NCBI GenBank assembly: GCA_934457515.1
Contig: CAKSHV010000046.1
Coordinates: forward strand, 1-8,581
From: an uncultured Clostridia bacterium
GTDB taxonomy: Bacteria; Bacillota; Clostridia; RGIG6154
Reading direction: 5' to 3'
Length of the DNA stretch: 8,581 nt
The notes beneath the pieces were generated by a model. That model was not told the DNA's origin, did not search any database, and saw only the letters and a program-made list of their open reading frames with translations. How positions within the stretch are numbered: the stretch's first letter is position 1; the number at the start of each line of letters is the position of its first letter. Positions 1 through 6,576 of the stretch are shown here, piece after piece. Both the position numbers and the translations under genes were made by a program.

Positions 1-1043
1 TTTCCAATAATAAAGACTATATTGAAATTATTAAGGAAAAATCGCTGCGCCGAAAGCTGATTGACGCAGCAAATAAAATTGCAAAACTCGCCTATGAATC
101 GGACAAAACACCCTCTGACATTGCAAGCCTTGCGCAAAGCACCCTTTCGGATGTTATTCAGGGCGAGACAGACGGCGGCCTGGTTCACATTAAAGAGGTT
201 CTGGAAGACAGTTACGGACACTTAGAAGAACTCCAGGCGCGCGATTCGAATATCACAGGCGTTGAAACGGGCTTTACATTCTTTGATAAAATTACCGCGG
301 GATTCCAGAAATCCACTTTAAATATTTTAGCGGCGCGCCCCGGCGTCGGCAAAAGCAGCTTTGCGCTGAACATTGCGCGAAATGTTGCCTTAAAAAACAA
401 GGAAACGGTTGCAGTTTTCAATTTGGAAATGGGCAGGGAAGAGCTGGTTAACCGCATTTGGACGTCATACGCTATGGTAGACAGTGCAAAGCTGAAAACA
501 GGCGATTTGGAAATGGACGACTGGGACCGTTTAAGCCAAAGCTTAACCCCTCTGTCCGATGCGCCGATTTATATTGATGACAAAGCCAACACAACCGTAA
601 CCGAAATCAGTGCAAAATGTCACCGATTGAAAATGGAAAAAAATTTGGGACTCGTGATTGTCGATTATCTGCAGCTGATGCACACCGGCAGAAAAGTTGA
701 AAGCAGACAAAACGAAGTTTCCGAAATGTCCCGCGCGTTAAAAATCATGGCAAAGGAGTTAGAGGTTCCTGTGCTCACTTTAAGCCAGCTGTCCCGTTCC
801 ATTGAACAGCGAACCGATAAAACGCCCATGCTTTCGGACTTAAGAGAGTCAGGCGCCATCGAGCAGGACGCGGATATGGTTATGTTTTTAAGCAGAAAAG
901 ACGAGGATAAGGAGGACGGCAACCCCAACTTGTATGAGCTTACCATTGCCAAGCACAGAAGCGGCTCGACAGGAAAAATCAGCCTGATGTGGCAGCCGTC
1001 TTACACAAACTTTGCCTCGGTGGATATGATTCATGAAGAGTAA
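1..1043 (+). CDS. dnaB: Replicative DNA helicase DnaB, 5'-truncated by window start
   Basis: This is the ring-shaped hexameric helicase that unwinds the chromosome ahead of the replisome. The reading frame is open from nt 3 (346 codons); compared with the usual 440-450 residues, roughly the first 100 (most of the N-terminal primase-interaction domain) lie outside. Visible RecA-fold motifs, in order: Walker A ARPGVGKSS (nt 333-359); FNLEMGREEL just after it, matching the family FSLEM motif; PIYIDDKANTTVTEI; Walker B LVIVDYLQLM (651-680); the TLSQLSRSIEQR...PMLSDLRESGAIEQDAD block, which is almost diagnostic for DnaB; and the C-terminal KHRSGSTG segment that supplies the inter-subunit arginine region. 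An internal ATG at 423 is not the start, because the frame upstream encodes Walker A. No intein interrupts it. The 3' end overlaps tilS by 11 nt, which suggests co-transcription and translational coupling. Identification is secure; the start is not visible. Confidence 0.97.
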   Translation, partial: SNNKDYIEIIKEKSLRRKLIDAANKIAKLAYESDKTPSDIASLAQSTLSDVIQGETDGGLVHIKEVLEDSYGHLEELQARDSNITGVETGFTFFDKITAGFQKSTLNILAARPGVGKSSFALNIARNVALKNKETVAVFNLEMGREELVNRIWTSYAMVDSAKLKTGDLEMDDWDRLSQSLTPLSDAPIYIDDKANTTVTEISAKCHRLKMEKNLGLVIVDYLQLMHTGRKVESRQNEVSEMSRALKIMAKELEVPVLTLSQLSRSIEQRTDKTPMLSDLRESGAIEQDADMVMFLSRKDEDKEDGNPNLYELTIAKHRSGSTGKISLMWQPSYTNFASVDMIHEE

Positions 1044-2361
1044 TCTTTTGGAAAAAGTTTTAAAAACCGTTGCCGATTATAACATGCTTACCCCGCATGA
1101 CCGCGTTTTGGTCGCCTTTTCGGGCGGATTTGATTCGGTGTGTCTTGCGCTTGTTCTTCATGAAGCAGGCTATAAAATCGGGCTTGCGCACGTGAACCAT
1201 TCTTTGCGGGATAGTGCAGAGCAAGACGCGGCATTTTGCGAAAATTTTGCAAAGAAACTCGGCGTGCCCTTTCATTTAAAGGTTGCAGACGTTGCCTCCT
1301 TTGCGAAAAAAGAAAACATAAGCACCGAAACGGCTGGCAGACAAATTCGGTATGAATTTTTGTCCTCCGTTGCGGGATACACAAAAATTGCCACCGCTCA
1401 CCACCAAAACGACGCGGCAGAAACGGTGATTCTTCACCTCATCCGCGGCAGCGGATTAAAAGGGCTTTGCGGCATTTCGCCGGTTCGCGGCAATATTGTC
1501 CGCCCGCTGATTGATGTGCCCCGCGCCGAAATCGAAGCATATGTAAAGGAAAAAGGCATTGTGCCCTGCACGGACGAAACCAACTTTTCTAAAGAATATG
1601 CCCGAAACCGAATTCGGCTTTCGGTGATTCCGAAATTGGAGCAAGAAAACGAAAAAGCGGTTTTAAACATTTGCAAAACCGCATCGCTTTTGCGTGCGGA
1701 CGAGGAATATTTGGAAAACGAAGCAAAAAAATATGTGCGCGGCAACACGATAGAGATATCTGCGCTTTCTTCTCTCCCCTTTTCCATTGCCTCCCGCGCC
1801 GTAAGATACGCTTACGAAAACGCAGCTGGCACTGCAAAAGACCTAGAATTTAAGCATGTGGAATACATTTTAAGCCATTTAAAGCCGCACGGAAAAATCA
1901 TAGATTTGTGTTTTGAAATTTCGGTTTTTGCCCAATACGGCACGCTTATTTTTCAAAAAAATGCACAAACTGAAAGCAAAGACTTTTGCTATCCGCTTCA
2001 AATCGGCGGAAAAACGCGCATTCCGGAGCTTAATACGACAATCATAACGAAAGTTTGTGATAAAGTGCCGGCAGGCGGTATATATTTTGATTATGAGAAA
2101 CTGAAAAACACGCCGCTTTTTGTCCGCACAAGGAGAATAAGCGACAGAATTTTGCCGTTTGGCATGAACGGCACCAAAACGGTAAAAAAACTGTTTATCG
2201 ATGGAAAAGTTCCCGAAAATATGCGGGACAAAATTCCGCTTATCGTAACCGAAAACGGCGAGATTTTGTGTGCTTTGGGCGTTAAGCGGAGTGATTTATA
2301 CAAAACAGACCAACATACGAAAAAATTCTTAAAAATGTGGGAGGAAAAGGTTTATGAATAA
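1033..2361 (+). CDS. tilS: tRNA(Ile)-lysidine synthetase TilS
   Basis: TilS uses ATP and lysine to convert C34 of the CAU-anticodon tRNA-Ile to lysidine, switching its decoding from AUG to AUA and its charging from Met to Ile; the enzyme is cytosolic and usually essential. The 442-residue protein has the full domain order. The N-terminal PP-loop ATPase has SGGFDS at residues 30-35. AHVNHSLR follows at 52-59, then TAHHQNDAAET (121-131) and RGSGLKGL (138-145). ARNRIR (190-195) follows. The C-terminal substrate-binding domain carries RTRRISDRILPFGMNG (365-380) and LFIDGKVP (387-394). The family motif HHxDD(Q)xET has Asn in place of the first Asp (N126); the second Asp is kept (D127). The ATG at 1033 lies inside the dnaB end and has GGTGGA (1019-1024) eight bases upstream. 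The gene overlaps hpt by 8 nt, the same tilS-hpt pair seen across Firmicutes. Confidence 0.96.
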   Translation: MKSNLLEKVLKTVADYNMLTPHDRVLVAFSGGFDSVCLALVLHEAGYKIGLAHVNHSLRDSAEQDAAFCENFAKKLGVPFHLKVADVASFAKKENISTETAGRQIRYEFLSSVAGYTKIATAHHQNDAAETVILHLIRGSGLKGLCGISPVRGNIVRPLIDVPRAEIEAYVKEKGIVPCTDETNFSKEYARNRIRLSVIPKLEQENEKAVLNICKTASLLRADEEYLENEAKKYVRGNTIEISALSSLPFSIASRAVRYAYENAAGTAKDLEFKHVEYILSHLKPHGKIIDLCFEISVFAQYGTLIFQKNAQTESKDFCYPLQIGGKTRIPELNTTIITKVCDKVPAGGIYFDYEKLKNTPLFVRTRRISDRILPFGMNGTKTVKKLFIDGKVPENMRDKIPLIVTENGEILCALGVKRSDLYKTDQHTKKFLKMWEEKVYE

Positions 2362-2893
2362 GGACATCAAGGAAATACTGTTATCGGAAGAGGAAATTGC
2401 GAAAAAGGTTGCCGAAATGGGCGCCCAAATCAGCAAAGACTACAAGGGAAAAGACCTTTTAATTGTTGTTATCTTAAAGGGCAGCGTTATTTTTGCAGCC
2501 GATTTGCTGCGCAAGATTGACATTCCCGTAAACATTGATTTCATCGCGGTTTCCAGCTACGGAAACGGCATGAAAACCTCCGGTGTTGTGAAAATTATTA
2601 AGGACCTGGGCTGCTCGATTGAACACAAAAACGTGTTAATTATCGAAGATATTTTGGACAGCGGCAAAACGCTGCACCACTTAATGGAGCTTTTGGAAAC
2701 CAGAAACCCCGAAAGCATTAAAATCTGTACCCTTTTGAACAAACCCGAACGCCGTGAAGTGGAAGTGCCGGTCTGCTATTCCGGCTTTACTATTCCTGAC
2801 GAATTTGTGGTCGGTTACGGCTTGGACTTTGCGGAAAACTACCGCAATCTGCCCTACATTGGCATTTTAAAATCCGAAGTATATGAAAATTAA
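2354..2893 (+). CDS. hpt: Hypoxanthine(-guanine) phosphoribosyltransferase
   Basis: This purine-salvage enzyme transfers phosphoribose from PRPP to hypoxanthine (and probably guanine), giving IMP or GMP in the cytosol. At 179 residues it has the normal bacterial length. Visible signatures: the LKG loop at 41-43, the SSYG flexible loop at 67-70, the PRPP-binding motif VLIIEDILDSGKTL at 94-107 with its Glu-Asp pair, and the C-terminal base-binding segment IPDEFVVGYGLDFAENYRNLP at 147-167. The ATG at 2354 is preceded by GGGAGG (2339-2344), nine bases away, and overlaps the last codons of tilS by 8 nt, so translation is probably coupled. In Bacillus subtilis the orthologue (hprT) also sits between tilS and ftsH, and the two proteins have been reported there to act together on ftsH transcription. 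Whether that holds here is unknown. Preference between hypoxanthine and guanine cannot be read from the sequence. Confidence 0.95.
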   Translation: MNKDIKEILLSEEEIAKKVAEMGAQISKDYKGKDLLIVVILKGSVIFAADLLRKIDIPVNIDFIAVSSYGNGMKTSGVVKIIKDLGCSIEHKNVLIIEDILDSGKTLHHLMELLETRNPESIKICTLLNKPERREVEVPVCYSGFTIPDEFVVGYGLDFAENYRNLPYIGILKSEVYEN

Positions 2894-2895
2894 GT

Positions 2896-2914
2896 GAAAA
2901 TTTACAAAATTTTC
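2896..2914. repeat. AT-rich perfect inverted repeat between hpt and the ftsH promoter
   Basis: GAAAATTT (2896-2903) and AAATTTTC (2907-2914) form a perfect 8-bp stem with a 3-nt loop, and the last base touches the -35 box of the ftsH promoter. With only one G-C pair and no clean T-tract it would be a weak terminator. It could instead be an operator or an UP-element-like A/T tract. It may also be chance in AT-rich DNA. Confidence 0.4.
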
Positions 2915-2943
2915 TTGCTTTTCCAAATAAAATGTGGTAGTAT
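2915..2943 (+). promoter_or_regulatory. Predicted sigma-A promoter of ftsH
   Basis: TTGCTT (2915-2920) and TAGTAT (2938-2943) are separated by exactly 17 bp, and TG at 2935-2936 gives an extended -10 element. Transcription would start near 2950, leaving a leader of about 34 nt before the ftsH start. No clear terminator ends the dnaB-tilS-hpt transcript, so ftsH may be read from both this promoter and upstream. Confidence 0.7.
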
Positions 2944-2969
2944 TTACTATTAACAAGGATTTATTTATT

Positions 2970-2986
2970 GGAGGATTATCATTTTG
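2970..2986 (+). promoter_or_regulatory. Shine-Dalgarno and TTG start that fix the ftsH N-terminus
   Basis: GGAGGA (2970-2975) is followed after eight bases by TTG (2984-2986). No ATG in the right frame lies between the promoter and this point, and the TTG frame immediately gives a lysine-rich start followed by a membrane helix, as expected for FtsH. This supports a TTG start. Confidence 0.8.
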
Positions 2987-4795
2987 AAAAAAAGTTTAAA
3001 GAGTATCAGCTTCTACGCGATATTATTTATGATTATCCTGCTGCTGGTCACCTATCTGTATTCATCGCCTTCCACCGAGGTAAAGGTGTATTCGGATTTG
3101 GTGCGCGATGTGCAGTCCGGTCTTGTCGGCAAGCTGGTTGTGGTGGACGATACGGCAACCGTTACCCTGCTTGACAAAACGCAGTATGAGGTAACGATAC
3201 CGTCTAAAACCATTTTCCACAACGATTTGTGGGATACGCTGAAAAAGCAGATTGACGCGGGCACACTGACCTATGACCCGCAGCCGACCCCCACCGTACC
3301 CTGGTGGCTTTCCATGCTGCCCGGCTTTATTTTGGTACTTTTGTTTATTGCCTTTTGGGTGTTCTTTATGAATGACAAAAGCGGCGGCGGAAGCCGCGGC
3401 GCCATGAGCTTTGGCAAAAGCCGCGCCAAGATGTCGCACAACGACACCAATGTGAAGTTTGACGATGTGGCGGGCGAGGACGAGGAAAAAGAAGAATTAA
3501 CCGAGGTTGTCGATTTCTTGAAAGACCCCGCGAAATATCAGAAAATGGGTGCAAGAATCCCGAAAGGCGTGCTGCTTGTCGGCCCGCCCGGAACGGGTAA
3601 AACCCTTTTGGCAAAAGCCGTTGCGGGGGAGGCGGGCGTTCCGTTTTTCTCCATAAGCGGCTCAGACTTTGTGGAAATGTTTGTGGGCGTGGGTGCGTCC
3701 CGCGTGCGCGATTTGTTTGAAAACGCAAAAAAAAATGCGCCTTGTATTGTGTTTATCGACGAGATTGACGCGGTCGGCAGAAAACGCGGATCGGGACTCG
3801 GCGGCGGACATGACGAGCGCGAGCAAACCTTAAACCAGTTGCTGGTTGAAATGGACGGTTTCGGTGCATTTTCGGGCATTATTGTACTGGCTGCCACCAA
3901 CCGCCAGGATATTTTAGACCCTGCATTGCTCCGCCCCGGACGGTTTGACCGACAGGTTTATGTCGGCTACCCCGACGCGAACGGCAGAGAGGCAATTTTA
4001 AAGGTTCATTCCCGCAAAAAGCCGTTGGCTCCCGACGCTGACCTTGCCGTGATTGCCAAGACAACGGTTGGATTTACGGGCGCACAGCTTGAAAATGTAA
4101 TGAACGAGGCGGCTCTGCTTGCCGTTAAAAATAATGAAGAAGCCATTTCCATGGCAGACTTAGATGAGGCTGTTGTGAAGGTGGAAATGGGCAGAGAGAA
4201 GAAGTCACGCAAATATACCGAGCACGAGCGGAAACTGACCGCATACCATGAAGCGGGGCACGCTGTTGTAACAAGACTTTTGCCCGGCACCGAGGTGGTA
4301 CACCAGGTAACCATTATTCCGCGCGGACCTGCCGGCGGCTTTACCATGTACCGCCCGACAGAAGACAAATCCTACCGCTCAAAGAGCGAAATGAACAACG
4401 AGCTTGTAAGCCTGCTCGCGGGCCGTGTTGCCGAAAAACTGATTATGAAAGACATCAGCACCGGCGCATCGAACGACATTAAGCGCGCAACCGATATTGC
4501 ACACGCCATGGTTACCCGTTTCGGTATGAGCGACAATTTGGGCACCGTGTTTTACGATTCCGAATCCGAAGAAGTGTTTATCGGCCGTGATTTCGGCACG
4601 GTAAAGGCATATTCCGAAGAGATTGCGGCGCAGATAGACAATGAAGTTCGTTCGATTATCGACACGGCATACGACCGCTGCGAAGACCTTTTGAAAACCA
4701 ACATTGCAAAGCTGCATGTGGTTGCACAGGCGCTTTTAGAGCGTGAAAAGATTGACGGCGCAGAGTTTGAGGAGTTGTTTAATTCCATTGCATAA
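2984..4795 (+). CDS. ftsH: ATP-dependent zinc metalloprotease FtsH
   Basis: FtsH is a hexameric, membrane-anchored AAA+ protease that extracts and degrades membrane and unstable cytosolic proteins. The 603 residues show all expected parts. Membrane helix 1 is at about 9-27, a small extracytoplasmic domain at 28-105, and helix 2 at about 107-129. The AAA module has Walker A GPPGTGKT (200-207), the aromatic pore loop MFVGVG (232-237), Walker B IVFIDE (255-260) and the second region of homology with [20 protein letters not shown] (304-323). The peptidase domain has the zinc motif HEAGH (422-426), and Asp498 in GASNDIK is the expected third zinc ligand. All catalytic residues are present, so it should be active. 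It is slightly shorter than the E. coli and B. subtilis proteins (about 640), mostly at the C-terminal tail. The start is TTG with a strong GGAGGA site. It has its own promoter and terminator and follows tilS-hpt, the conserved Firmicute order. Confidence 0.97.
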   Translation: MKKSLKSISFYAILFMIILLLVTYLYSSPSTEVKVYSDLVRDVQSGLVGKLVVVDDTATVTLLDKTQYEVTIPSKTIFHNDLWDTLKKQIDAGTLTYDPQPTPTVPWWLSMLPGFILVLLFIAFWVFFMNDKSGGGSRGAMSFGKSRAKMSHNDTNVKFDDVAGEDEEKEELTEVVDFLKDPAKYQKMGARIPKGVLLVGPPGTGKTLLAKAVAGEAGVPFFSISGSDFVEMFVGVGASRVRDLFENAKKNAPCIVFIDEIDAVGRKRGSGLGGGHDEREQTLNQLLVEMDGFGAFSGIIVLAATNRQDILDPALLRPGRFDRQVYVGYPDANGREAILKVHSRKKPLAPDADLAVIAKTTVGFTGAQLENVMNEAALLAVKNNEEAISMADLDEAVVKVEMGREKKSRKYTEHERKLTAYHEAGHAVVTRLLPGTEVVHQVTIIPRGPAGGFTMYRPTEDKSYRSKSEMNNELVSLLAGRVAEKLIMKDISTGASNDIKRATDIAHAMVTRFGMSDNLGTVFYDSESEEVFIGRDFGTVKAYSEEIAAQIDNEVRSIIDTAYDRCEDLLKTNIAKLHVVAQALLEREKIDGAEFEELFNSIA

Positions 4796-4807
4796 TGAAG
4801 TGAATAT

Positions 4808-4840
4808 AAAAGCGGTGCAAATTATTGCACCGCTTTTTTG
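4808..4840 (+). terminator. Intrinsic terminator of ftsH
   Basis: AGCGGTGCAA (4811-4820) and TTGCACCGCT (4825-4834) form a perfect 10-bp stem with the loop ATTA. A T-run (4834-4839) follows and can extend pairing with the preceding A residues. It lies 15 nt after the ftsH stop. Confidence 0.93.
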
Positions 4841-4850
4841 CGTTTTTTTC

Positions 4851-4942
4851 GGCACAGTGAGCCTCCCGCCTGCGGGAGAATGAAATGGACACCGTCCCCT
4901 GCAAGATAGTTACAGAGAGACGATGTGCCAATCGGCGCATTG
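4851..4942. repeat. Hairpin-rich segment bounded by GGCACA/TGTGCC; possible palindromic repeat unit
   Basis: This non-coding stretch between the ftsH terminator and the DUF975 promoter contains several nested inverted repeats. CTCCCGC/GCGGGAG (4863-4869 and 4872-4878) is a compact GC-rich hairpin. An outer 6-bp inverted repeat has GGCACA at 4851-4856 and TGTGCC at 4924-4929. A third hairpin at 4921-4942 has a 9-bp stem with two wobble pairs and the loop AATC. In between lies the word GGACACCGTCCCC. No open reading frame of note, no clear target duplication and no promoter were seen. It could be a small non-autonomous repeat, a degraded insertion, or part of an RNA. I cannot name a family. Confidence 0.35.
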
Positions 4943-4986
4943 ATTTAAAAAAATTTATGTTCAAGGCATTATTTTGCTGCATTTTC

Positions 4987-5009
4987 GCATATTCTTTAAA
5001 AGAATATGC
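4987..5009. repeat. 23-nt palindrome upstream of the DUF975 gene promoter
   Basis: GCATATTCTT (4987-4996) and AAGAATATGC (5000-5009) are perfect inverted repeats separated by TAA. The right arm ends seven bases before the -35 box at 5017. A short TTTT follows (5010-5013), so it may act as a weak terminator backing up the ftsH terminator. Its position and symmetry also fit a binding site for a dimeric regulator. Confidence 0.5.
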
Positions 5010-5016
5010 TTTTATA

Positions 5017-5046
5017 TTGACAGAATTCGACAATGTGTGTTAAAAT
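5017..5046 (+). promoter_or_regulatory. Predicted strong sigma-A promoter for the DUF975 gene
   Basis: A perfect TTGACA (5017-5022) is followed after 18 bp by TAAAAT (5041-5046), with TG at 5038-5039 giving an extended -10. Transcription should start near 5053, giving a leader of about 60 nt. Within the leader CTGCC (5062-5066) can pair with GGCAG (5084-5088) across a 17-nt loop, which would end 10 nt before the AAAGGA ribosome binding site (5099-5104). Confidence 0.75.
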
Positions 5047-5115
5047 GGTGTTAAGATAAGTCTGCCAAAGAGCGAGGGAAATCGGCAGGCAAAAAAAGAA
5101 AGGATTTGAGATTTT

Positions 5116-5757
5116 ATGGTTTTTGACCGAATTAACTACAAAGCGGCTGCAAAAGAGCAGCTGAAAGGCAATGTGTGGATGATTTTCCTGTGCTCGATTA
5201 TTGTCGGCGCAATCGTTGGTGCAATAGAGTTTATCCCGATTGCCGGCGCGATTGCATCTATCGTGCTTGCACCTGTTTTATACATGGGCATGTACTATTT
5301 GTTCATGGATGTGCAGAGCGGAAAGAAACCTGAAGTTGTAACTGTTTTTAAAGGCTTTAGCGCAGACTTCGGCAGAATTTGGCTTACATTTTTCTTAATG
5401 GGACTGTACACAGCTCTGTGGAGCTTGCTGTTCATTATCCCCGGAATCGTGAAAAGCTATGCTTATTCCATGGCGCCCTACATTTTGGCTGAAAACCCGG
5501 ATATAACCGCAAACGAAGCGATTACGCGCAGCAAAGAAATCACCATGGGTCACAAAGGCGATTTGTTTGTTATGGACCTTTCGTTCATCGGCTGGGGTCT
5601 TTTGATGGTAATTACGTTTGGCTTGGTCGGCATTTATGCAGGTCCCTACATTGCACTTACAAAAGTGAATGCATACCATGCATTAAAGGGAAATGCGCCT
5701 ACCGCACAGGTTTATGACGCACCCGCAGCTGAATCCGAGATTCCGAATAACGAGTAA
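5116..5757 (+). CDS. DUF975 family integral membrane protein, function unknown
   Basis: This 213-residue protein matches the DUF975 family of Firmicute membrane proteins; no biochemical function is established. The diagnostic stretch is SYAYSMAPYILAENPDITANEAITRSKEI (about 114-142), followed by GHKGDLFVMDLSFIGW (145-160), a pattern I recognise from the family. Hydrophobic segments lie at about 20-38, 42-64, 88-112, 154-172 and 173-190, suggesting four to five membrane passes. The short polar N-terminus (FDRINYKAAAKEQLKGN) is typical, and the acidic Ala/Pro-rich tail (about 195-213) is probably cytosolic and disordered. There is no signal peptidase site. The ATG at 5116 has AAAGGA (5099-5104) eleven bases upstream, a slightly long spacing. 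The gene stands alone between terminators with its own near-consensus promoter, so it is probably well expressed. Its neighbours give no functional clue. Confidence 0.88.
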   Translation: MVFDRINYKAAAKEQLKGNVWMIFLCSIIVGAIVGAIEFIPIAGAIASIVLAPVLYMGMYYLFMDVQSGKKPEVVTVFKGFSADFGRIWLTFFLMGLYTALWSLLFIIPGIVKSYAYSMAPYILAENPDITANEAITRSKEITMGHKGDLFVMDLSFIGWGLLMVITFGLVGIYAGPYIALTKVNAYHALKGNAPTAQVYDAPAAESEIPNNE

Positions 5758-5764
5758 TTAACTT

Positions 5765-5804
5765 AAAAAAAAGACCGCAGAATCCCTCTCTGCGGTCTTT
5801 TTTA
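5765..5804. terminator. Bidirectional terminator between the DUF975 gene and queH
   Basis: GACCGCAG (5773-5780) pairs with CTGCGGTC (5790-5797), one further A-T pair narrows the loop, and A-run and T-run flanks (5765-5772 and 5798-5803) serve as the U-tract on either strand. It lies between two converging genes, and the last T residues form part of the queH stop codon. Confidence 0.93.
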
Positions 5805-6452
5805 TTCCTCTTTTGCCAACAATCTTTCCTTTCGCCTCTCCTCTGCCTCGCGCATGGAAAACACACAGCCGCAGTAATCCTGGCGGTAAATTCCGTATTC
5901 CTTTGAAAGAGTGCACGAGCGCAAATAGCCGTTTTTCTTTTTGAAATCAGAAAACAAATAGGAAACGCCGTATTTTTCGGCAATCTCACCGCCGATGGTA
6001 TTTAAAAGCGCCGCGTTTTTGTGCGGACTGATGGAAAGTGTGGTTGTAAAATAAGTAAAGCCGTGTTCTTTGGCATATTTTGCGGTTTTCTCAAGCCGAA
6101 GCGCAAAGCACGCTCGGCACCGCTCTCCCCCCTCTTTTTCCTTTTCCAGACCCGAAACGGCGCTGTAAAACGCCTTGTCGTCATATGCCTCCCGCACAAC
6201 GGGCACCGTGCCGTTTAAAAATTCATCGGTAAACCGCGCCTGCTCCGCCGAACGCTTGTAAAACTCCTCGGGCGGATAGATATTGGGGTTATAATAATAC
6301 ACCGTAATCTCAAAAAAACGGCTTAAATATTCCAGAACATAAGACGAGCAGGGCGCACAGCAGCTGTGCAGCAACAGCCGCGGACGAATATTTTTCTTTT
6401 CGTTTTCCTCAATCAAATTGTCTAACCATTGCTGCGCATTTTGCGTAAACAT
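5802..6452 (-). CDS. queH: Epoxyqueuosine reductase QueH (formerly DUF208)
   Basis: QueH carries out the last step of queuosine synthesis, reducing epoxyqueuosine to queuosine in the wobble position of GUN-anticodon tRNAs. It is an iron-sulfur enzyme that replaces cobalamin-dependent QueG in many anaerobes. The 216 residues are of normal length. Conserved cysteine groups are LLLHSCCAPCSSYV (27-39, with Cys31, 32 and 35), RCRAC (Cys112, 115), Cys180 in GYLRSC and YCGC (Cys194, 196). Other family motifs are YYYNPNIYP (52-60), TTLSISPHKN (137-146) and the segment SKEYGIYRQDYCGC (183-196). All these motifs suggest an active enzyme. The ATG has AGAGGTG (complement of 6463-6469) ten bases upstream, and an excellent promoter leaves a leader of only about 20 nt, so there is no room for a preQ1 riboswitch. 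It diverges from a nucleoside hydrolase gene; other queuosine synthesis genes are not in the window. Confidence 0.95.
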   Translation of the reverse strand: MFTQNAQQWLDNLIEENEKKNIRPRLLLHSCCAPCSSYVLEYLSRFFEITVYYYNPNIYPPEEFYKRSAEQARFTDEFLNGTVPVVREAYDDKAFYSAVSGLEKEKEGGERCRACFALRLEKTAKYAKEHGFTYFTTTLSISPHKNAALLNTIGGEIAEKYGVSYLFSDFKKKNGYLRSCTLSKEYGIYRQDYCGCVFSMREAEERRKERLLAKEE

Positions 6453-6479
6453 CTTAAAAATTCACCTCTTTACTGAATA

Positions 6480-6508
6480 ATCATAACATTTTAAGTCTTT
6501 TTTGTCAA
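6480..6508 (-). promoter_or_regulatory. Predicted queH promoter
   Basis: On the minus strand TTGACA (complement of 6503-6508) and TATGAT (complement of 6480-6485) are 17 bp apart, with TG in the extended -10 position (6488-6487). This is close to full consensus. Transcription would start near 6473. Confidence 0.8.
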
Positions 6509-6520
6509 CAGTTATTGACA
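6503..6520. promoter_or_regulatory. 18-bp inverted repeat made by two back-to-back -35 boxes
   Basis: TGTCAACAGTTATTGACA is an inverted repeat with 6-bp arms and a 6-bp centre. Each arm is the perfect -35 box of one of the two divergent promoters. Two polymerases could not easily occupy both at once, so the promoters probably compete; a symmetric repressor site here could control both genes. The symmetry may simply follow from two consensus -35 boxes. Confidence 0.55.
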
Positions 6521-6543
6521 CGCGCCGCCGTTTGTAATACAAT
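6515..6543 (+). promoter_or_regulatory. Predicted nucleoside hydrolase promoter
   Basis: TTGACA (6515-6520) and TACAAT (6538-6543) are 17 bp apart. Transcription would start near 6550, followed by AAGGAG (6563-6568) eight bases before the ATG at 6577. Confidence 0.82.
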
Positions 6544-6576
6544 AACTTTAAGATTAGCACAAAAGGAGTATTCAAT

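Noticed and set aside
423..425. ATG as start of a short DnaB-like protein
   Set aside because: The frame is open upstream to the window edge and encodes Walker A and linker sequence of the same DnaB protein.
2968..3174. Frame beginning just before ftsH that overlaps its 5' end
   Set aside because: It is in a different frame from FtsH, its start lies on the Shine-Dalgarno sequence, and the product resembles nothing.
4006..4368. 120-codon minus-strand frame inside ftsH
   Set aside because: It is antisense to the FtsH AAA and peptidase region, without promoter, ribosome site or family resemblance.
4779..5033. Minus-strand frame across the ftsH/DUF975 intergenic region
   Set aside because: It runs through the ftsH terminator and the hairpin segment, has no convincing ribosome binding site and no recognisable protein features.
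6453..6576. Possible preQ1 or other riboswitch upstream of queH
   Set aside because: The predicted queH leader is only about 20 nt, too short for a preQ1 aptamer, and no aptamer-like stem-loop with an A-rich tail was seen.
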